From Liolophura sinensis (Eukaryota > Mollusca > Polyplacophora > Chitonida > Chitonidae): a stretch of 64,000 bases of DNA. The notes under the pieces were generated by a model. That model searched no databases and was not told the DNA's origin. It saw nothing but the letters and a program-made list of their open reading frames with translations. The translations under genes were made by a program, and so were the position numbers. The stretch spans positions 33,464,402 through 33,528,401 of the forward strand of contig NC_088301.1 of assembly GCF_032854445.1 (NCBI RefSeq), given 5' to 3'. Below are positions 55,051 through 64,000 of the stretch, piece after piece (position 1 is the first letter of the stretch; every line of letters starts with the position of its first letter).

Positions 55051-55428
55051 TTTATTTGGTTTATCCACTTATTGAACGCCATAAGCAGGATTTTTTTCAT
55101 GTATATACGCTGGAGGCCAGATTATTGGGTGGAGGACACGAAGTGCCAGGCGTAAACAACCCATGCACCTTTTAATTGGCAAGTTACTGACTAATTTTCC
55201 CACAAATGACGTACAGATATATGCGCACCAGTTTGGAGAAAGACTAGTGGTCTTCAAAGACCGTTACTGCCACACGTGTGTGGTCGACAGCTTATTGTCA
55301 CGAAGGCCCATTAAGCATGCAGTGAGAGAATCTACGTATTCCAAGGCCGGGTTTGAACTCTCACACTGTTTATCTTACGCCGATGTAAAGGCAGGCGCAT
55401 CTAAACGCTGTAGACTACAGCTCGCTAA
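55051..55428 (-). mobile_element. tRNA-derived SINE-like element, family 3
   Basis: On the minus strand: a tRNA-like head (A-box region TGTAGTCTACAGCG, B-box match GAGTTCAAACC), a body unlike family 1, then a 3' core ending ATGGCGTTCAATAAGTGG and an AAATA tail. Flanking TATAATGAATAAT (55037-55049) and TATAATGATAAT (55429-55440) look like a target-site duplication. About 378 bp. Its core aligns with the cores of families 1 and 2. A 97-codon open frame inside is SINE sequence. Confidence 0.65.
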
Positions 55429-56497
55429 TATAATGATAATAAATCACATTCATTAGTTTTTAGGATAAAAATAAAATTTCAAGAAAAAGGAAAGTGTATT
55501 AGGCATGCCGAGATATGTATACCGATGGAATTGAATTCAGTTATGTATCTTATGCATAACGGTATGTTGATATTCGCATGTACGTCTACCAGTTATAGTC
55601 TAATACATGTATGTACACCATGTATCTATAAATATATTTTCAAACTAACACTTAGGCCTACAAACAAAGAAACGAAAACAACACAAGCATTCTCTAACAA
55701 TCATTGTTCTATGTTTACAATCTTTTATTGCTGTTGGAATGAAATGCATATTGTAAACAATATAATAGTTTCTGACGACGTGAATGTGCATGTGGATGTC
55801 AAAAGTTATATAGTTCAAATATATACTTGGCTTGCGGTACAAATTCTAACAGAAAATAGATTAGATTACACATAAATAAAACATAAAATGTACTTTCTAG
55901 TATATTCACAGTGTCCCACTGTGTCTTGCATAAACGCATATTCAGATATACACAGACAACACGTAGTGTGCATTAGTTGGATGTATCAAAACACTGCACA
56001 TCAAACATGCAAATACAATACATGGCCTACGATATATAGGACTACAGTATGGATAAGATTTGCAAATTCATTCCTTTTCTCTGGACATCATGGTATAGAT
56101 AATTATAGGGCCTACCTTATTCAGTCAGTTACTTGTAGTTTTTATCTGAAAATTCACCTACTAGAACATGTATATAGCATGTATAGTCCAAAGAAAGCCA
56201 CATGAGAGTGCATGCGGCTCTGTTCGATGTAATAGCTTTGCATATTGTTCTAGTGACAATAAATTTCGCAAATATTTCGCGTGTATATATTAATAGTTCA
56301 TTATAATTTAATAAAGCCTGCGCTATAACCAGGTAAGTGTATATCTCATGCACGTGCAAAGTGAACTTACAAAACGTTTGACGCATTCAACTACATGTAG
56401 TATGGTATTCAGTAATTGTATCCACATTTCTAAGATTCTATACTTAGAATATAATAAGAGTCGTTATCCTTAAAGACACCTGTGCAGATAATTTTAC

Positions 56498-56722
56498 GTA
56501 TTTATTTACTTCACTTGTGTTTTACGCCGTACTGAAGAATATTTCACTTATACGACGGTGGTCAGCATTATGGTGGGAGGAAACCGGACAGAACTAGGGG
56601 AAAAAACACGACCATCAGCAGACTGCTGCCATACCTGCCTACGACCTGTGCGGATAAGTACGATACAGTAATAACAGAAACCTGAGAGTTGCATAGCCCA
56701 CTAGTCGAGCCATCTGAGCGAC
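56498..56722 (-). mobile_element. SINE family 1, near full length
   Basis: Tail, well-preserved core (GTTTTACGCCGTACTGAAGA, CTTATACGACGGTGG), GGTGGGAGGAAACCGG, then a diverged head region ending near GAGCCATCTGAGCGACAG. It lies about 300 bases past the stop codon of the dynein light chain gene, so it could reach into its 3' UTR. Confidence 0.85.
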
Positions 56723-57013
56723 AGATAGCGTCGTGAGAGACACTACAATTATATAAGTAGTTGCACGTGGTTTATGCACCGACTGTACTGCAGGAGCGGC
56801 AGCTACCAATACAAAACACCATACCAATATGTCAAAGACACCAGGTGAATGGATATGGTTCCCATCCACCTTTTGATGAATACGCGTGGCCTAAGGGAAT
56901 AAAACCTGTCTGCATTGTAATTATAGGCCATACAATACATGCAAACGAAGAAAGTATAAGTTGTATTCCATTTTCGCCAAATGGATTGATGTACAAACCG
57001 AAAGCCATCGTCA

Positions 57014-57610
57014 TCAGTCCAGATAAACACCGTATACAGTAGCCACAGCAAATAAATCGCCTTTTTGGTAGGAGGCAGTTGCTGATGTGTCGTGCTCAGC
57101 ATTCCAGAGCGAGCGACTGGCCACACGAAGTCCTTGGTTTGCATTTTGCCCAATCATGACGTTGCAAATGATCTTATACCTGGCGTAGCCGAATTCCTTC
57201 ACTCTTCCCTTGATGACGTCAGACAGATTCTGGACCATGTGGACACATTTCTTGGGCTCGTAATTTTCACCATCCAGGTAGTTGTTTAATACAGACTGGA
57301 CTACTTTCTGAACACGTGATGCATTAAATTTGTCGTCTGATTCTGGTTCCAGTTTATACGTGTTTTGGTAACGCGTAGGAATCTGTATACCCTTTTGTCC
57401 CCAGGACAACCCAGATATGCTCGTTCTCGAAATCGTGGACATGCGTCGTCCACTTGGCCCATACTGAATACTGGCCCTAGGTTCAACCCGTGACATTCGG
57501 CGCATGCTCGGTCCAGTCACATTGGGCGGTCCGTCGTGAACATGTGGTCCGTAACCCGTGGATTTCTTTCTCGCTGGCACTGCTTTCTCCTGTCCATCCT
57601 GCCCATCCAT
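57014..57610 (-). CDS. Tctex-type dynein light chain (DYNLT/TCTEX1D family)
   Basis: 198 residues in a single coding exon. The N-terminal third is basic and Ser/Arg-rich (RRMSR, RRMSTISRTS), the linker has IPTRYQNTYKLEP (77-89), and the Tctex-1 fold covers about 93-198: KVVQSVLNNYLDG, then VIKGRVKEFGYARYKIICNV, GQNANQGLRVASRSLWN and the final DLFAVATVYGVYLD. The PTRYxNTY signature before the fold is typical of the longer axonemal/TCTEX1D members (DYNLT4/5-like) rather than classical DYNLT1/3. Role by family: light chain dimer on dynein intermediate chains, often ciliary. A good acceptor (TTTGTCTTGCAG) places a 5'-UTR exon edge at 57688, with 78 bases of leader before the ATG, so a 5'-UTR intron is likely. 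The ATG chosen is the first in the exon. Exact paralogue is unresolved, so no symbol is given. Confidence 0.92.
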   Translation of the reverse strand: MDGQDGQEKAVPARKKSTGYGPHVHDGPPNVTGPSMRRMSRVEPRASIQYGPSGRRMSTISRTSISGLSWGQKGIQIPTRYQNTYKLEPESDDKFNASRVQKVVQSVLNNYLDGENYEPKKCVHMVQNLSDVIKGRVKEFGYARYKIICNVMIGQNANQGLRVASRSLWNAEHDTSATASYQKGDLFAVATVYGVYLD

Positions 57611-57688
57611 GATGAATTCTTATACTTATTTGGTAAATAAGATGACCAGAAGAATCAAACCTGGATCTGGACAAAATCCCCACTGACT
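57611..57688 (-). other. 5'-UTR part of the dynein light chain exon
   Basis: On the minus strand a polypyrimidine tract and TTGCAG acceptor end at 57689; the 78 transcribed bases before the ATG contain a stop in frame with the coding sequence region, which supports the chosen start. The upstream leader exon was not located. Confidence 0.5.
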
Positions 57689-60600
57689 CTGCAAGACAAA
57701 AGAATTTTTCGTGAAAGCTTATTGCATATTTGTCGGCTACATATACGAATGTTTGGTTCAAACGCATGGAAATTAACTGCATGACATAAAAATATATATT
57801 ACTGGCTTCGTGGCTATATGCACATGGAACTATATGCACATGGCACATGAAAACTTGATTTCCGTTCTTTCGCATTTCAAAGCGCATTGTAGGCTAAACG
57901 TGCCTTGACATTTGCAAGGACATGTATATAACGTCATAGGTTATCTGTCTGTGTAAGGCCATGAAAATGAAAGGGGTAGTTCTACACGCTGATGATCTGA
58001 TTTCTTGTTTCATACAATCAGTGACACTTTGGCCATTGGCGTCACTTTCACGTTCAGCGGTATATCAAGGGGTGTTTCTGAAATTCACATTTCAAGGCAA
58101 ATCATATCCCTCTAGTTGCTAAACGGTCCATTAAGTTGGTACTGTCGGAAAATATCCAAGATATCAAAATTAGATAAAATTAGCTTTAAACACTTTAATG
58201 AATGTCAAAGTTGTTGCCAAATTATATAACAAAATGTAAATATATCGGTGACGCAAACGCTGGAATTGGTGCACGGCATATTGATACACTGGAATTAACT
58301 TATATCTTTATTCCACAGCTCGTCACTAGCTGGTTCCAGTGTCCAGTAGTTTGTCCCTTATGGGTACATATATACAGTGGGTCATTTATGTGTAAGATCT
58401 GCATTTCTAGTAAGAAAAAATAAACAATTTTTATCCAAATCCGATGCCGTCACACACGAATTCAATACAGCCTACCTGTAACCCAGCCCTGTACAAGATG
58501 GTTTCAGCAAGATAAGGTGAACACGGCGTTGCCACGCGTTGCTAGAGGAAGAATACACTATGCACACATACAGTTATTATATAACGCATACTACGTTAAC
58601 GTGGGTTCGGTCTATTTTGACGACGGCTAGTTACCCACTGATGTCGTTCCAGTCAACCCAGGCTAATAACAAGACTGACAAAAGCCAACAGCAGCGCTTT
58701 AAATCCCGTACATGGGTTTCATGACATGTGACCACCAAGCTGCGCATCTAGCATTGATTTCTTAACGCGCGTATGTGTTCCTGGGAGCAATGTGAACATG
58801 CTGGTGACAATGACCGGCCTGTTTGTGTACCGAGTTAACGAGCGGTCATTGGAGAGCCAGAACCAATTTAACCAATTGGAAATCAGTGTACAAAGAGTTT
58901 ACTCATGCACAAAGGTCTTTGTTATATCTTCTGTCCATGGTTTCGGTTTATATATAAGTATGGTAACTTTCCAAACCACCATACAGTAATTGACGCTTGC
59001 ATATATACTGTCCCAGGATGAGTCTCACTATATAAAGCGAATAAGAATACTTATGTAACAAGCCACATTTGACATGTACATGAACAGATACGAGGCATAT
59101 GCTATATTCTTGATTTTCCTTGAAATGTACAAGCGACAAATGCGCATATAAAGTTAGATACAGTCGGCTGAATGAATGAAGATATACTATAGCCAAAATG
59201 CAATCACTCAGTGGTTTGTTGTTATTATAGCATTTTCTTTGTAATATACATGTAGACTGAGGGACATCGTGACATTTAAGGCAATGCAGAGCAGCCAATA
59301 TTGGTTCTTTGTTCTTGCACGAGTGTCTTTGAATACATCGATAAAACAATCCATATAATCGATGCACCAACATAATCGATGCACCAACAATGATGTGCCT
59401 ATTGCCAAGCCAACAAAATGACAAATTTCAATGCACCGCACACAAGACGGGACGAGAACAAAAATGGTAATCTATTAAAAGCAATCAGTTGTAAGGAGAC
59501 AAAGTATAGAGACGACTATTTATTTCGGTCAGTGCACACAGGAGATGGTCAGAAGTCTGAGGATGGCAAACTGAAAAAAAGAAACACCAGAGGCTGGTGA
59601 ATCCACCCGACCACAAATCAAGAGCTTATCTATTAAAAAACGGCGATAATTCGGTAAATAGTTTACCCTGGGAATGGTACCAAACATCTGGAGCTGACGT
59701 ATATGTCGTCCCCAATACATGCATCTACCAAGTAACTTTCATGAAAGAGGAGTTGCACGGTTAACAAGGTGTTCCTCATATTTTATCTTCAAACGGCCAT
59801 AACTTGCAAATTAATCCACGTCATACAACCACAAAATCTCAAGCACATATATAAGCATATAAGCAAGTTTCATAAAAACTGTATGCTTGGGCTGAAAACT
59901 GTAGGTGGAGTTGTGCTCACAAGCACTCCCTGCATGTCCTTAAATCCAGCCTATATACCTTGAAATGGTGCATGATAATTTATGCAACGTAACCCAACAG
60001 TAGATGCATAACTGTACATCATTCCATCATGCCCACTATGTTTCGCTGAGATCCGATAAATTAAATCTGTAGGAGATACGTTGCGAAAAAATGATTACAG
60101 AGAGACCGACAGACAGACGGAAATGCTGATCGCTGTATAAAGCGTATTTTATACCTGGGGATGATAGTTGTTGAGTATATACAACAAAGGCATACAAGGC
60201 AGTTCAATGTGTCGTGCATACAATGCACAGAAACCCACTGTTAACATATATGTGAATTTATATACTGCAAATTTACTTATAGCGTTGCAAGGTGTCTCCG
60301 TTTAGACGTTGTAACGCTCCACATCCCAAGGTATAGGCCTGTGTGGATTCACGTTTTTTGACGCTTCCTCTAACTGGCTTACATGAAAGATAACTATCAC
60401 TGATTATGCTATTCAATATACAACCAATTAGGACGATCTAAAGACTATTCAAGAATTATTGTGCGAGCGCATGAGCAGTTTTGCGTGACTATTGATGTAT
60501 GAAAATATCTCATTGCTTACTTCAATAGCTTTTACCTTTTTGAAAATATGATCGAGAAAAGTACTATTTCACCCTTTGTACATGGACAAAAAATGGAGTA

Positions 60601-63600
60601 TTAAGTTTCACAATTTCAAGTTGACCACATGTTAATTACTTTTACTTTTCATTTCCAATGTATTCAAACTTTTTGTGGCATATTTTTTAGACTTTATTGC
60701 ATGTTATCAGCATGGTGTTATTACTTTGCATGTTAGCTTGTTGTATTTGCTGTGTTACTTTATGTACAGGCCCTATTCAGTATTTGAAATTTCAGTCAAA
60801 TTTTATTACATACTATAGAAGTATGTATTAAATACTGACACCGGGTTACACGAAGTGGACGATTTTGGGATCACCAATTTGCGATGCCCGTGCACACACC
60901 ACATCGAGTGCCTTTCTTGCAACGTACATATTTATTCATATATACCTACGATACCGCCTTATCATGGCATTGTGTGTTGCGCCGTTAATAACCTTTGTGT
61001 GTATAGCGTTGATTGAACGCTTATCCGACCGGGCCTAACCACAAACGTCGTCTTAGATTTCTCGAAATGGCTTAATGTTTACTTTCGGATCTCGGCTAGT
61101 AGTCAACAGTAGATATGCATACGAGTGTAAAGCGGAAAACACCATGGCAAACGATGTATGTTGAGAGGAGATATTTCGACAAACAGGTCGCATAATACGC
61201 GTTGTTATGGACAATGATCATATACTTATCGATTTATACATTCGTCAGTAGGCATGTATATACAGTGAAATATTGTCACATGGACGTCCATAGCTTGAGT
61301 ATCATGGGAAAAAATTCGCAAGTATCCAAGTATAGGTTTATTAAAAGAAACCTTCATTCAGGTATAATCATATAATCGATTAATACGGTTCTGACTGTGT
61401 AAAGGACACGTTTTCCTTGAACCGTTGGTGTTATAACTTTAATGTTGACATATAGATATCGTTGTAAAGTGGATATAAACTAATATATTGAATCAGTCAC
61501 TGTGTGTAAATCACGAATCGGTTTTAGTCGCGATGCATGATTGCTCTTATACAAGCCAGTAACCTATGTGTTAGCTTGCTTCAGAGCACGACCTATTTCA
61601 GAACTGAATTACGTGCATGGCGGAAGCATCATTCCTCTTCCTCTTCCTCTCGAATAACTGAGGCAACGAACTGCTTACGTAAAATGAGTCAGGAAGAATC
61701 CGAGATGTACGGAAAATATAAATGAATAATTATGTATAAATTCACAGACAACGTACATATATAGGAGCTATAAATAGGTCTATATGGCGATGAGATGGCA
61801 CGGGAGGTGTGGATTTTATTGTACCCTCTATAAGTTTTATTGCCTGAGCGAACATACATAGCCTGAGAAACAGGTTAAATCTGCTTTGACTCTAGACGGT
61901 GGATATATCTGTGTGTTTATACAGTTCACAAGGTTCGTCTGATATTACCTCTACAGTTAGGCCTAACAAAACAGTCTGAAAGACTTTGGTTCGGGTGTCA
62001 GATCGTGTAAGCTAGAAATAAATCATATCTGGAGATACCTCGTCCTATAACATGCTGTCAAAGGCTACGCGGATATGTAGTGGGTAAAGACCTCTGCAAT
62101 TAAACGAATGCACACCATCTGCGGCATACAGTAACAATATGTCAGCCCTATGTGAGAACAGTTCATTATATCGCACCTTTACACAAATTTATTTATTACA
62201 CTCTACATGCATGTTGTTGGTATATCACGACTTGACTGACCATGGAAAAAGTATATATACTATTTATAGCGTCTCTATGCAATTTTTTAATCCCAACATG
62301 TTGATTCATTTGTTTGAATAGTGTCTCCGGTCGTACACTAAAGAACGATTGCACTCAAACGACAGCTCTCAGTTTTGTTCCTGGGGTAAACCATTACCCC
62401 TGTGGCCAGTATCTTATGAACTTCCGACGTTAGTTGAAGACAGTTATTGTGGTTTTCAGCGATTTAACATAATACTCTTACCGCCAGATGGCAAATGGAG
62501 AGGATACCAATTGTAAACGTTGTAATAAGTACTGCTGCAATAAAATTAAATGGTGAAGATACATGTGCCGTTTAAGTACAAATTTGTCTAATTATTTCAC
62601 GCAGGTTTAAATCGCCCTGGTCGGACAGAAAGCTAGGAATAATTTATTTTCACCATGGATAATTCCCCGTCTGAATCTTCTTGAACCTTTTTGTACTTAA
62701 GAAACATTTAAATGCAAATATCACTAATGACACGATTGCGTTACGCTGTATCGTTAAGACATATACAGTGACAGCTATTACATCTTATGTTAGGAAGGGT
62801 ACAGCATTGAAGTAACTACATCTATTTTTTCTTATAGGCGGACCTCGGCTGCTTGGGTGGATAATCATGAATTATCTCTGTTGAATGATCACTCAGTTTT
62901 GTATATAGCGCCGTATCTCACAAATGCCTCAAAGACAAATTCTATGTATTTTATACATTAAACAAAGACCGAATTCATGTATCCCTACAGATTCAGACTG
63001 ATTCAGTGAACACATCCAATAAACAATGGTACTTACTCTGGAGCCCAAACATTTGGTAGGGCTGACCTAAACTATATAACTGTATTTAAAACAACCTATG
63101 TGTACATTTGCGTAACGTTTCACTTGAGACAGATTAACAAAGATATTCCGGTACGAAGTATTGGCATTGGACATACAGGACAGAAAGAGGAATTACGAAC
63201 TACATATAATTTACTGACACTAAATTATGTAAAGACTAATAAAAATGTATAGATTGTAATATGAATTCCAACCTGTTGACTAAGATTCTCTTGGAATTCA
63301 AATATACAAACCTGGAAATTCGGTTTTAGATCTTTAGGTTTCTAAAGCTTGTTCCCCAGTGAGCCGGTCTATAACTCTTCCACTTGTTTCCTCGGGTACA
63401 ATTTAGTTACTTCCACTCAGAAGTATAAAGCCCTACGCATACAGATCCTACAAACAATCCAATAAGCACTTCTGAAGCCACAAGAGCCGAAAAGGATCAG
63501 TCTTATATGTAATTTTCCAAACAAACCATGTGTCTACATGCAGGCCTTAAGCGCCTCGAGTTGATGATATCCAGATATGTTTGACTGGACGGGTCTTCTA

Positions 63601-64000
63601 TAAGGTTGTCCCTTCACGATCGTCGTCAAGCAATACAAGGGACAGAACACATTAAACTGCACCGTTGTTCGACTGGTGGCCAATCATTAAAATGACACAA
63701 GGCACCTCCCCTTCAAAGGGAAACTCCGCATATAAAGGAACCATGAACGAGTTGGTCACGCACCGATCGACTGTGTAACTACACACACCGTGTGTACCAC
63801 TATACTCAAGTAGCGGAGTAAGTTGACAGCGTCGACACGCCGCCAAAATACCTATGCAAATTTGGAGACAACAATGCATGTGTACCACGCATATGTATGC
63901 ATATACACACCGTAGTATATATATAAACCAAGCAATGGATAGCTGCATGAACCAACTTGAATAATTGATGTCACATTAAATTAGATTTGATTTGTTTCAC
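57689..64000. other. Region with no recognised gene
   Basis: More than 6 kb without a supportable exon. Open frames are short, AT-rich and lack domains. A diverged interspersed-repeat tract runs about 59770-60140 (AACGGCCATAACTTGCAAAT ... GACAGACAGACGG). The (TCTTCC)n-like run near 61630-61650 is a small microsatellite. The upstream promoter and leader exon of the dynein light chain gene are presumably here. Confidence 0.55.

Larger units (their letters stand above)
49456..57013. other. Intergenic region between TXNDC12 and the dynein light chain gene
   Basis: It starts with the probable TXNDC12 3' UTR, then repeats: family 2 SINE-like element (51376-51720), family 1 SINEs (53063-53190, 56498-56722) and a third SINE-like family (55051-55428). 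Many short open frames occur, but none has a domain, signal or splice pattern I can support. Confidence 0.6.

Noticed and set aside
55163-55456. 97-codon open frame near 55.2 kb
   Set aside because: It is antisense to the family 3 SINE-like element and reads through its tRNA-like head.
57483-57887. 134-codon minus-strand open frame overlapping the dynein light chain
   Set aside because: It is a different frame of the same exon extended across the likely splice acceptor; the Tctex-fold frame is clearly the coding one.

Overview
The window is animal nuclear DNA: AT-rich, with long GT-AG introns, small phase-consistent exons, tRNA-derived SINEs, MITE-like inverted repeats and no bacterial-style operons. 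The proteins are typical metazoan orthologues. The SINE style (tRNA head, shared 3' core, ATTT/TAAA tail) and the recurrent ACATGTA-type sequence point to a lophotrochozoan, most likely a bivalve or related mollusc; that lineage call is inference.

Layout. (1) 1-12481, + strand: the 3' end of CAD (pyrimidine synthesis), with nine secure exons for the whole aspartate transcarbamylase domain (5320-12481) and two likely small linker exons upstream (2225-2263, 4383-4427). (2) 12482-18450: convergent intergenic/3'-UTR DNA with SINEs and inverted repeats. (3) 18451-39423, - strand: a complete 26-exon gene for the nuclear exosome RNA helicase MTR4 (MTREX/SKIV2L2), about 1,036 residues, carrying one apparent +1 frameshift in exon 22. 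(4) 39424-40218: a short head-to-head promoter interval. (5) 40219-49455, + strand: a complete seven-exon TXNDC12-like ER thioredoxin (163 residues, CGAC active site). Its third intron holds an LTR-like element with a nested inverted-repeat element. (6) 49456-57013: intergenic, with a degenerate tRNA-like sequence and several SINEs. (7) 57014-57688, - strand: a Tctex-type dynein light chain in one coding exon plus a 5'-UTR exon boundary. (8) 57689-64000: no gene recognised.

The genes are housekeeping neighbours, not a pathway cluster: de novo pyrimidine synthesis, nuclear RNA surveillance, ER redox folding and dynein/ciliary transport. I found no novel multi-gene system. The interesting material is in the non-coding fraction: three SINE-like families sharing one 3' core, the solo-LTR-like element with a nested element, several MITE and satellite-like repeats, and the MTR4 frameshift. 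All repeat family assignments were made by eye from similarity within the window, not by database search.
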